A DNA stretch of 64,000 nucleotides. It comes from CAWJPW01 sp963844845. Its GTDB lineage: Bacteria; Acidobacteriota; Thermoanaerobaculia; Thermoanaerobaculales; Sulfomarinibacteraceae. The stretch spans positions 62,001 through 126,000 of the forward strand of contig CAWJPW010000011.1 in NCBI GenBank assembly GCA_963844845.1. Reading direction: 5' to 3'. Of the stretch, positions 26,391-33,581 are shown in pieces. The translations under genes and the position numbers were made by a program. Position 1 is the first letter of the stretch, and each line of letters begins with the position of its first letter. The notes beneath the pieces were generated by a model that saw nothing but the letters and a program-made list of their open reading frames with translations, was not told where the DNA came from and did no database searches.

Positions 26391-27545
26391 ATGACGAGCC
26401 GCATGAACCCTCCGTTCGCCGACTCCCCCGCCCGCGAGGCGGAGGACGATGCGCTGCAGGTACGCCTCCTCGAGAAGGTGTCGCGCACGTTCGCGCTCAC
26501 CATCCCCGAGCTCCCCGCCGACCTCGCGCGGATCGTCGCCAACGCCTACCTGCTGTGCCGGCTGGTGGACACGATCGAGGACGAGCCGGGCCTTACACCA
26601 CCCGAGAAGCGCGAGCTCTGCGACCGCTTTCAGGAGGTGGTCTGCGGACGGGCTCCGGCCGGCCCCTTTGCCGCCCGCCTCGCACCGCAGCTCACCGACG
26701 CGACCATGGCCGGCGAACGGGAGCTGGTGGAGCGCGCCGAGGACGTTCTGGCCATCACGTCGAGCTTCGTCCCCGCGCAACGGGACGCCATCGAGCGCTG
26801 TGTCCGCATCATGGCCGAGGGAATGGCCGAGTTCCAGGAGAGCCGGGCCGGGCTCGGGCTCGCCGACGACGCCGAGCTCGACCGCTACTGCTACCACGTG
26901 GCCGGAGTCGTGGGCGAGATGCTCACCGAGCTCTTCTGCCTCCACTCCCCCGCCATGGCGCCCCACCGCGACGAGCTCATGGCCCTCGCGGTGTCCTTCG
27001 GCGAAGGGCTGCAGCTCACCAATATCCTCAAGGACATCTGGGAGGACGAGCAGCGCGGCGCCTGTTGGCTGCCCCGCGACCGCTTCGCGGCTGCGGGGTA
27101 CGACCTGCACGAGCTCGCCAGCCACCACAACCACGAGGCTTACCGGTCGGTGATGCGGGCTCTCGTGCGCAAGGCCCGCGGCCACCTCGACGACGCGGTG
27201 GCGTACAGCCTGCTGGTGCCCCGCAGTGAGACCGGCATCCGCATCTTCTGTCTGTGGGCGGTGGGGATGGCGCTGCTCACCCTGCGCAGAATCGCCCGCA
27301 ACCCGGACTTCAGCAGCGGAGCCCAGGTGAAGATCTCGCGCCGTAGCGTGCGGATGGTGCGCTCGCTCCTGGCGCGCGTAGCAACCCACGACCTCGCCAT
27401 CCGTCTGCTTGCTCGTGCGGCCACTCTCGGTCTCCCCCGGCGTCCACCGGTGACCACCAGTCCCCCGCCGTCCCCGCATGCCGTCACCCGGCCGGACACC
27501 CCGCGGACGCCGACCTCACAGCTGGACAGCGACGGTCCGACCTGA
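26391..27545 (+). CDS. Squalene/phytoene synthase family protein
   Basis: A 384-residue trans-isoprenyl diphosphate synthase that condenses two C15 or C20 prenyl diphosphates head to head. Key motifs are the first Asp-rich site LCRLVDTIEDE and the second LTNILKDIWEDEQRG; SRTFALTIPELP at the start and YCYHVAGVVGEM are also family marks. The C-terminal 50 residues are a low-complexity Pro/Thr tail. Squalene versus phytoene cannot be settled. The xxFALTIPxLP start and the single-gene context resemble squalene or dehydrosqualene synthases of hopanoid producers. Confidence 0.85.
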   Translation: MTSRMNPPFADSPAREAEDDALQVRLLEKVSRTFALTIPELPADLARIVANAYLLCRLVDTIEDEPGLTPPEKRELCDRFQEVVCGRAPAGPFAARLAPQLTDATMAGERELVERAEDVLAITSSFVPAQRDAIERCVRIMAEGMAEFQESRAGLGLADDAELDRYCYHVAGVVGEMLTELFCLHSPAMAPHRDELMALAVSFGEGLQLTNILKDIWEDEQRGACWLPRDRFAAAGYDLHELASHHNHEAYRSVMRALVRKARGHLDDAVAYSLLVPRSETGIRIFCLWAVGMALLTLRRIARNPDFSSGAQVKISRRSVRMVRSLLARVATHDLAIRLLARAATLGLPRRPPVTTSPPPSPHAVTRPDTPRTPTSQLDSDGPT

Positions 27546-27610
27546 CCGCCCTCTGTTCCTAGTGCCCACTGTCCAGGAATATTTTCGCAATAGCTAGAAT
27601 TTATATAGAC
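27546..27610 (+). promoter_or_regulatory. AT-rich promoter of the sigma factor gene
   Basis: TAGAAT (27595-27600) ends 10 nt before the ATG at 27611, in a short AT-rich stretch unlike the surroundings. The leader would be only about 3 nt long. Confidence 0.45.
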
Positions 27611-28237
27611 ATGAATAACCACGACATGGCTCCGACGCATTGGGACTTCACATCGGGCGAGCTGCCCTATCGCAGGCAGCTCTACAAGACCGCGCTTCGG
27701 ATGACGCGCTCCCTCGAAGACGCCGAGGACCTCCTCCAGGAGACCTATCTCAAGGCCTGGAAGTACTACGAGCGGTACACCGAGGGCACCAATCTCCGCG
27801 CCTGGCTGTTCAGGATCATGAAGAACAGCTTCATCAACAACTACCGCAAGAAGAAGCTGCGCCCGCGCAGCATCGACTTCGACGAGGTCCGCGAGGGCCT
27901 TGAGGACGCCATTGCGGAGAAGGCCGACATCGATCCCGACAACCCCGAGGTCAGCTACCTGAGCTCCGAGATCGACGGCGGTGTGCGTGAGGCGCTCATG
28001 GACCTCCCTCACAAGTACAAGATCGTGGTGGCCCTCGCCGACCTCCAGGGCCTCTCCTACAAGGAGATCGCGGCCGTCACGGACGTGCCGCTGGGCACCG
28101 TCATGTCACGCCTCTACCGCGGTCGGAGGCTGCTGGAGCGGGCGCTGCTCGAGTACGGATGCGAGCACAACTACCTGGACGGCCCACCAAGCCGGCTGCG
28201 CGACGACTCCATCGACCTCTCGAACTACTTCGGCTGA
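27611..28237 (+). CDS. Sigma-70 family RNA polymerase sigma factor (ECF type)
   Basis: The 208-residue protein has sigma region 2 (LYKTALRMTRSLEDAEDLLQ, TYLKAWKYYERY, NLRAWLFRIMKNSFINNYRK) and region 4 (LPHKYKIVVALADLQGLSYKEIAAVTDVPLGTVMSRLYRGR), with no region 1 or 3. The roughly 25 residues after region 4 (to NYFG) are a short tail. ECF factors redirect RNA polymerase to stress regulons, usually under an anti-sigma factor, but none is encoded next to it. Confidence 0.93.
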   Translation: MNNHDMAPTHWDFTSGELPYRRQLYKTALRMTRSLEDAEDLLQETYLKAWKYYERYTEGTNLRAWLFRIMKNSFINNYRKKKLRPRSIDFDEVREGLEDAIAEKADIDPDNPEVSYLSSEIDGGVREALMDLPHKYKIVVALADLQGLSYKEIAAVTDVPLGTVMSRLYRGRRLLERALLEYGCEHNYLDGPPSRLRDDSIDLSNYFG

Positions 28238-28298
28238 TCGGGGCTGGAGGCGGCGACGGACGCCCCTGACGCGGGCGTCTTCCTCGGCCCCAGGCCCG

Positions 28299-28361
28299 GT
28301 TTCTGATGCTCCCGGCACCGGGCCCCGGTCACGGCCCCGGTCGCGGCCCCGGACACCGCCC
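28299..28361. repeat. Terminal fragment of the dispersed repeat plus GC-hexamer tract
   Basis: CTGATGCTCCCGGCACCGG matches the outer end of repeat copies 4 and 5. The core is replaced by a GGCCCCGGTC-type tandem tract. It is probably a truncated sixth copy. Confidence 0.45.
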
Positions 28362-28365
28362 CTGC

Positions 28366-28411
28366 TATCATCGGCCGGCTGCGGCGCGGCTGCGGCGGGA
28401 GGGTAGGCCCT
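28366..28411 (+). promoter_or_regulatory. gatED promoter and RBS
   Basis: TATCAT (28366-28371) would place the transcript start near 28378. GGGAGG precedes the GTG start codon at 28412. Confidence 0.45.
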
Positions 28412-30373
28412 GTGGAGCAATCGATCGACTACGCCGAGGTCGGGCTCATGGCCGGCCTCGAGGTGCACCAGCAGCTCCTCACCGAACGCAAGATGTTCTG
28501 CCACTGCCCGGCCGGTCGCTACACGACCGGCTACGACGGGGCCGTGCTGCGCCACATGCGTCCCACGCTCTCCGAGCTCGGCGAATACGACGGCACCGCC
28601 CTCATGGAGTTCAAGACCAAGAAGAACATCATCTACCTGCTGGACACGTCCAACGTCTGCACCTACGAGATGGACGACACGCCCCCCTTCCTGCTCAACC
28701 AGCAGGCCCTGGACATCGCCATCGAGCAGTGTCTGATGCTCGGCTGCGACATCGTCGACGAGGTTCACATCGCCCGCAAGCAGTACCTCGACGGCTCGAT
28801 CCCCACCGGCTTCCAGCGCACCGCCATCGTCGGCGTCAACGGCCGCCTGCCATTCCGCGGCCGCGAGATCCACATCACTCAGGTGAGCGTCGAGGAGGAC
28901 AGCTGCCGCGAGGTCTCGGATATCGGTCACCTCATCGTCTGGCGCGCCGACCGCCTGGGCATGCCCCTCATCGAGACCGTCACCGCCCCCGAGCTCCACA
29001 CGCCCGAGGAGGTGGAGGAGGCGATCCTGCTGGTGGGCCGGGTGTGCCGCTCCACCGGTCACGTGCGCGTGGGTCTGGGGGCAAGCCGCCAGGACGTCAA
29101 CGTTTCGGTGCGGGGCGGCCGCCGGGTGGAGATCAAGGGTGTGCCGCAGGCGTGGTGGGCCAGGCGCCTGGTGCACGGCGAGGCGATCCGCCAGGTGAAC
29201 CTCCTGCGCCTCGCCGCCGAGCTGCACCGCCGCGGCCTCTCGGAGCCCGCCGACGTGGCCTTGGCGCACATCGACGTCACCTCGCTGTTCACAACCTCGG
29301 CGTACTCCCAGCTGCGCCACGACGCCTGGGAGCATTTCGTCCGCGAGAGCCGAAGGAGGCCCGGCTTCGAGCGCGGCCACGGGCCGTTCACGGTGCGCGC
29401 GGTGCGTCTGCCCGGCCTCGCCGGAACCCTCGGGTGGCCCACCCAGCCGGGCCTGACCTTCGCCCACGAGCTGGCGGGGCGCGTCCGCGTCATCGCCACC
29501 CTGGACCAGCAACCGATCCTCCTGCACTCCGAGAAGTGGCCCGACTACGAGGGCTCCAAGCAGGAGCTCGATCGCCTGCGCCGCCGGATCGGCGCCGCCG
29601 ACGACGACGCGGTGGTGGTGGTCTGGGGCGCCGAGGACGATACCGTCACCGCGGCCGAGGAGATTCTCATCCGCTACCGCGACGCGGTGGACGGCGTGCC
29701 CCACGAGACCCGGCAGCCCTTTGCCGACGGCAGCACCGACTTCGAGCGCATCCTCCCCGGCCCCGATCGCATGTACCCCGATACCGACAGCCCACCCCAG
29801 GCGGTGGAGCGCGAGCGGGTGGAGCGGCTGCAGGTGACCTTGCCCGAGCCGCCGTGGCAGCGGGAGGCGCGTTACCGCGCCGCTCGGGTACCCGACAGCA
29901 CCACCCGCTACCTCATCCGCCGTGGCGGCGCCCGCCTGGTGGACGAGGTGGTGGAGTCAGCTGACGCCGACCTGCGGCGGGCCTGCTTCTGGTTCGGCGA
30001 GCGTCTCAAGGGGCTGCGCCGCGCCGGCGTCGCGGTGGACGGCGTCCCGGCGGCACGCTGGGTCGAGCTCTTCCGCACCGCCGCCGCGCGCCCGGTGCTG
30101 TGGCAGGCCTGGCGACACCTGGCGGAGGCGATGGCGGCTACGCCGGAGGAGCCGGTGGCCGACGTTGTGCGCCGCCTCGGTCTCCACCGCGAGCCGCCGG
30201 GTTGGCGCGCGGAGGTGGCCGAGCTGGCGGCCGACGTCCACCCCGACTACCCCGACGGCACCGTCGACCAGCGCCGACGCTTCCTCATGGGCCGGGCCAT
30301 GACGGGGCTGCGCGGCAGGGTGGGCGCCCACGACGTGGCCGGCAGCATCACCCGGGCAACGGAGGGAGCATGA
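28412..30373 (+). CDS. gatE: Glu-tRNA(Gln) amidotransferase subunit E, archaeal type
   Basis: GatE activates the glutamate of Glu-tRNA(Gln) with ATP; GatD supplies ammonia, yielding Gln-tRNA(Gln). The 653-residue protein starts like GatB/GatE (GLMAGLEVHQQLLTERKMFC) and has the paired-cysteine segment CHCPAGRY. It continues with the FLLNQQALDIAIEQCLMLGC segment, RKQYLDGSIPTGFQRT, QVSVEEDSCREV and SRQDVNVSVRGGRRVEIKG. The AspRS-like insertion that separates GatE from GatB is present (about residues 275-430, LPGLAGTLGWPTQPGLTFAHELAGR). A helical and YqeY-like C-terminus follows. It overlaps gatD by 4 bp. GatDE is the archaeal pathway, so its presence in a bacterial segment is remarkable. Confidence 0.92.
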   Translation: MEQSIDYAEVGLMAGLEVHQQLLTERKMFCHCPAGRYTTGYDGAVLRHMRPTLSELGEYDGTALMEFKTKKNIIYLLDTSNVCTYEMDDTPPFLLNQQALDIAIEQCLMLGCDIVDEVHIARKQYLDGSIPTGFQRTAIVGVNGRLPFRGREIHITQVSVEEDSCREVSDIGHLIVWRADRLGMPLIETVTAPELHTPEEVEEAILLVGRVCRSTGHVRVGLGASRQDVNVSVRGGRRVEIKGVPQAWWARRLVHGEAIRQVNLLRLAAELHRRGLSEPADVALAHIDVTSLFTTSAYSQLRHDAWEHFVRESRRRPGFERGHGPFTVRAVRLPGLAGTLGWPTQPGLTFAHELAGRVRVIATLDQQPILLHSEKWPDYEGSKQELDRLRRRIGAADDDAVVVVWGAEDDTVTAAEEILIRYRDAVDGVPHETRQPFADGSTDFERILPGPDRMYPDTDSPPQAVERERVERLQVTLPEPPWQREARYRAARVPDSTTRYLIRRGGARLVDEVVESADADLRRACFWFGERLKGLRRAGVAVDGVPAARWVELFRTAAARPVLWQAWRHLAEAMAATPEEPVADVVRRLGLHREPPGWRAEVAELAADVHPDYPDGTVDQRRRFLMGRAMTGLRGRVGAHDVAGSITRATEGA

Positions 30374-31767
30374 CGCAGCCCAGCGACGATCCGCTCAAAG
30401 GGTACCGCGGGCTGGCGCGGGAGCGCCTCGCCGCGTGGGGTGTCCGCGTGTGGTCCGACGTCGAGCTGGTGAACACCGCGGGCAGCGTCTTCGAAGGGGT
30501 CATCCTGCCGCGCTCGGAGACCTCCGACGATGTCCACGTGGTCCTCAAGCTCAAGACCGGCTACAACGTCGGCGTCCACGTGGACCGCGTCGCCAGCGTC
30601 CGCGAGGTGGGCTACAAGGAGGCGGTCTACAAGATCCCCGAGAAGGAGTTCCCCCGGAGCCCCGACCTGCCCTCTGTGACCCTTTTGGGGACCGGCGGGA
30701 CCATTGCCTCGCGTCTCGACTACCGCACCGGCGCAGTGATCCCGGCGTTCACGCCCGGCGAGCTCTACGGCGCCGTCCCGGAGCTGGCCGACCTCTGCAA
30801 CCTCACCACGCTCAAGATTTTCGGAGTCTTCTCGGAGAACATGAGCTGGCCCGAGTATGCGACCCTCGCGCAGGCGGTGGGCGAGCAGATCGCAGCCGGC
30901 GCCGACGGCATCGTCATCGGCCACGGCACCGACACCATGGGCCACACGGCCGCCGTGCTCAGCTTCATGGTGCAGAGCAGCCCGGTGCCCATCGTGCTGG
31001 TGGGCAGCCAGCGCAGCTCCGACCGGCCCTCGTCGGATGCGGCGCTGAACCTGATCCACGCGGTGCGGGCGGCCGCCGAAGGCGCGATCGCCGAGGTCCA
31101 GATCTGCATGTTCGGACCCACCTCCGACCGCTACGGTCTCCTCCACCGCGGCACCCGCTGCCGCAAGATGCACAGCTCCTACCGCTCCACCTTCCGCACC
31201 ATCGGCGACATCCCCATGTGCATGGTGAGCCGGGACGAGTTCCGGCTCCTCACCGACGACTACCTGCCCCGCGACCGCTCCCGCCAGGTGGTCGTCGACC
31301 CGCTGTACGACGACCACGTCACCATCCTCTACTACTACCCCGGAATGAAGCCGGACCTGGTGGATGCGCTGGTGGAGAAGGGCTACCGGGGTATCGTCAT
31401 CGCCGGCACCGGCCTCGGCCACGTCAACAAGCCCCTCTACCCGGCCCTCAAGCGCGCCGTCGCCCAGGGTGTGCACGTGGTGATGACGGTGCAGACCCTG
31501 TGGGGCTACGCCCAGATGTACGTCTACGACACCGGCCGCGACCTCATGGACCTTGGCGTGGTGCCGCTGGACAACATGCTCCCCGAGACCGCGCTGATGA
31601 AGCTCGGCTGGGTGCTGGGCCACACCGACGACCACGAGGAGGTCATGCGGCGGATGCGCGAGCCGGTGAACCACGAGATCACTGAGCGCGAGCCCCACAA
31701 CGGCTACCTCGTCCTCCAGGGCGGCCTGCCCGAGACCGAGGAGTGGGTGAAGGGGCACTGGAAGTAG
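30370..31767 (+). CDS. gatD: Glu-tRNA(Gln) amidotransferase subunit D, archaeal type
   Basis: GatD is an asparaginase-like glutaminase that feeds ammonia to GatE. The 465-residue protein has the GatD-specific N-terminal domain (about 1-100). An L-asparaginase core follows with LLGTGGTIASR (nucleophile T111), GHGTDTM (T187-D188) and a later lysine-containing ALVEKGYRGIVIAGTG segment. The C-terminal asparaginase domain includes TVQTLWGYAQMYVYDTGRDL and ETALMKLGWVLG. The N-terminal domain separates it from plain asparaginase. It shares ATGA with the gatE stop, as expected for subunits made in equal amounts. Confidence 0.93.
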   Translation: MTQPSDDPLKGYRGLARERLAAWGVRVWSDVELVNTAGSVFEGVILPRSETSDDVHVVLKLKTGYNVGVHVDRVASVREVGYKEAVYKIPEKEFPRSPDLPSVTLLGTGGTIASRLDYRTGAVIPAFTPGELYGAVPELADLCNLTTLKIFGVFSENMSWPEYATLAQAVGEQIAAGADGIVIGHGTDTMGHTAAVLSFMVQSSPVPIVLVGSQRSSDRPSSDAALNLIHAVRAAAEGAIAEVQICMFGPTSDRYGLLHRGTRCRKMHSSYRSTFRTIGDIPMCMVSRDEFRLLTDDYLPRDRSRQVVVDPLYDDHVTILYYYPGMKPDLVDALVEKGYRGIVIAGTGLGHVNKPLYPALKRAVAQGVHVVMTVQTLWGYAQMYVYDTGRDLMDLGVVPLDNMLPETALMKLGWVLGHTDDHEEVMRRMREPVNHEITEREPHNGYLVLQGGLPETEEWVKGHWK

Positions 31768-31814
31768 GGAAGGCGGGAAACGGAAAACCGGAGACGTTTC
31801 GCCCGCCCTGCCGG

Positions 31815-31920
31815 ACCCCGCCTCAGCCCCGGTCCCCGATCACTGCCCCGGCCGCGGCCTCGGTCGCGGTCCCTGTCCCGGCCCCGGACGCGGTCCCCGG
31901 TCCCGGCGACCGCCCAGGGT
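31815..31920. repeat. GC-rich hexamer-like tract next to repeat copy 4
   Basis: Irregular CCCCGG, TCGCGG and TCCCGG units fill about 100 bp after gatD. On the minus strand they give many G-tracts, a possible G-quadruplex region. Confidence 0.55.
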
Positions 31921-32189
31921 CCTGATGCTCCCGACACCGGCTCCCGGGCGGCTCCGCCGCCCGTCGGCGCGGGTCCGGTGGCGACGGCGGCCCGAGCTGC
32001 CAGACGGCATCGAGGCCGCCCCGGACCCGAGCGCCGAGTCGCCTGCCTCGTCGTTCTGAGCCGGTGCTCCGGACGCAACGGGCCGTGATTGCCCCCCATG
32101 ACGTGTCCCGCGGACGCGCTCCACGTGAGGAAGCGCTGTGGGGAAGACGTCATGGACGGCACGTCCGGCGGAGGACACCTGCTCCGCAG
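31921..32189 (-). repeat. Dispersed structured repeat, copy 4 (inverted)
   Basis: In reverse orientation, hairpin 1 arms are CCATGACGT (32096-32104) and ACGTCATGG (32147-32155). Hairpin 2 arms are CGGGTCCGG / CCGGACCCG. The block CGCCGAGTCGCCTGCCTCG matches the complement of the conserved GACTCGGCG region of copies 1-3. Confidence 0.72.
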
Positions 32190-32270
32190 CGGGCTCGGCC
32201 ATCAGTCCCGGATGCGGTCCCGACCCCAGCGGGGGTGTAACAACCTCGTGAGCAGAGAGATACTCGAGAG

Positions 32271-32408
32271 GTGAAGCAGCCGGTGCCGGAGGATCCGATC
32301 ACCGCCGTGGAGGCGGAGCTGCTGCAGCAGAAGGCGGCGGCCCCGCTGACCGGGGAGCATGAGCGCCGGGAGCGGGCACAGGGCCACCGAGCCTCCGCGG
32401 CACGTTGA
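32271..32408 (+). CDS. Possible small protein (45 residues)
   Basis: A GTG-initiated frame reading KQPVPEDPITAVEAELLQQK and ending at TGA (32406-32408). Codon choice is strongly GC3-biased, like real genes here, and the sequence is amphipathic and charged. There is only a weak GAGAG upstream. Its end overlaps the -35 of the next gene. No homology is recognised. Confidence 0.3.
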   Translation: MKQPVPEDPITAVEAELLQQKAAAPLTGEHERRERAQGHRASAAR

Positions 32409-32433
32409 CGATGGGGAACAGTCCGGCTATAAC
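32405..32433 (+). promoter_or_regulatory. Sigma-70 promoter of a leaderless tsaC-like transcript
   Basis: TTGACG (32405-32410), a 17-bp spacer and TATAAC (32428-32433) form the best -35/-10 pair among the leaderless candidates. The GTG start at 32442 lies 8 nt after the -10. Confidence 0.7.
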
Positions 32434-32441
32434 CGAAAGCC

Positions 32442-33059
32442 GTGCTGATCACCATCGATCCGCGGGAACCCGAGCCCTGGCTGGTGGCGCGCGCCGTCCA
32501 GGTTCTCAAACGCGGCGGCGTTGCCGTACTGCCCACCGACACGGTGTACGGCATTACCTGTGCCATCAGCCACCCAGAGGCCATCGAGCGGATCTACAGC
32601 CTCAAGGACCTCGACCCCAAGAAGCCGCTCGCCCTGCTGATGGCAGACATGCAGGAGGTGGGGCAGTACACACGGAGCCTCGACACCCCCACCTACCGTC
32701 TCCTCAAGCGGGTGCTGCCCGGCCCCTACACCTTCATCTTCCAGGCCTCGCCCGAGGTGCCGAAGATCATGCTGCGCAAGCGCAAGACCATCGGCATCCG
32801 CATCCCCGACAACCCTATCGCTCTGGCGATCCTCGCCGCGGTGGGCGAGCCGCTCCTCTCCACCTCCATCCGCGACGTCGCCGATGCCTACGTCAACGAC
32901 CCGGTGGAGATCGAAGAGCGCTACGAGGGCCGCATCGACGTGGTGGTGGACGGTGGCCCCCTCGCCCCCACCCCATCGACGGTTGTGGACTTCTCGGGAC
33001 AGGTACCCGAGCTGGTCCGCGAGGGCAAGGGCGACATCGAAGCGTTGGAGCTCTTCTAG
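32442..33059 (+). CDS. L-threonylcarbamoyladenylate synthase family protein (Sua5/YciO/YrdC)
   Basis: The 205-residue YrdC-fold protein. The enzyme makes threonylcarbamoyl-AMP from threonine, bicarbonate and ATP for the t6A modification at tRNA position 37. Motifs include GGVAVLPTDTVYGITC, YSLKDLDPKKPLALLM (KxR-like nucleotide site, here with Lys-Lys), LPGPYTFIFQAS, IGIRIPDN and STSIRD. The KKPL and TFIFQAS variants and the short length resemble the YciO subgroup, so full TsaC activity is probable but not certain. The GTG start is supported by promoter spacing rather than a ribosome site. Confidence 0.85.
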   Translation: MLITIDPREPEPWLVARAVQVLKRGGVAVLPTDTVYGITCAISHPEAIERIYSLKDLDPKKPLALLMADMQEVGQYTRSLDTPTYRLLKRVLPGPYTFIFQASPEVPKIMLRKRKTIGIRIPDNPIALAILAAVGEPLLSTSIRDVADAYVNDPVEIEERYEGRIDVVVDGGPLAPTPSTVVDFSGQVPELVREGKGDIEALELF

Positions 33060-33138
33060 CCCGCGGCCTTTCCCAAACCTCTGCTGCGGCCGCGGATGCA
33101 CCAGCCGCCGCGGCGCTCCTCCCGGCGACGGAATCCTC

Positions 33139-33157
33139 GACGTAGCGCTGCTACGCC
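33139..33157. repeat. REP-like hairpin GACGTAGC...GCTACGCC
   Basis: Eight-base arms (one G-T pair) lie around a 3-nt loop, in the gap after the tsaC-like gene. It is related to the hairpins at 6867-6886 and 15496-15514. Confidence 0.45.
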
Positions 33158-33195
33158 TCCGGTTCCGGGTCCCGTCGCGGCCAGCGCCTAGATTG

Positions 33196-33460
33196 CTGAT
33201 GCTACCGGCACCGGCTCCCGGGCGGCTCCGCGGCCCGTCGGCGCGGCCCGGAAGCGGCGACGACACGAGCCGGCGGACGGCAATGAGGCCGCTCCCGGGC
33301 CCCAGCGCCAAGTCGCCTCCCTGGTCGTTCGTGGCCACTTCTCCGAACGCCACAGGCCGTGGTTGCCCCCCTTGACGTTTCCCGCCGACGCGCCACAAAG
33401 GAAGACGGCGCTCCAGGGAAGACGCCAAGGACGGCACGCCCGCCGGAGGGCACCTGCTCC
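33196..33460 (-). repeat. Dispersed structured repeat, copy 5 (inverted)
   Basis: Arms of hairpin 1 are CCTTGACGT (33370-33378) and ACGCCAAGG (33422-33430). Read in the same direction as the other copies, the single mismatch is a G-U pair. Hairpin 2 uses GGCCCGGAAGCGGC against GCCGCTCCCGGGCC, again with one G-U pair. Outer ends match copy 4. Confidence 0.72.
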
Positions 33461-33549
33461 GGGATGACCCCGCTCCCGGGCTCCGTCGCGAGGGAACGCG
33501 GGCGAGCGGACCTCATCACCTCATCACAGGGTGGGCGGGCGGGGGCTGC

Positions 33550-33576
33550 TATCATCCTGCGGACCCGCATTGGAGG
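33550..33576 (+). promoter_or_regulatory. Promoter and RBS of the DHS-like gene
   Basis: TATCAT (33550-33555) and TGGAGG (33571-33576) precede the ATG at 33582. A leader of about 20 nt is expected. Confidence 0.5.
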
Positions 33577-33581
33577 TTCGC

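Noticed and set aside
25203..27479. 758-codon minus-strand frame opposite the permease and prenyl synthase
   Set aside because: Shadow of two real plus-strand genes; Gly/His/Glu-rich with no domain.
27559..27600. CTAGTGCCCACTGTCCAGG resembling the CTAG element end
   Set aside because: The match is short, there is no facing end, and the region works as the sigma-factor promoter.
32089..32274. 61-codon plus-strand frame over repeat copy 4
   Set aside because: It runs through the hairpin 1 region of the repeat and has no ribosome site or homology.
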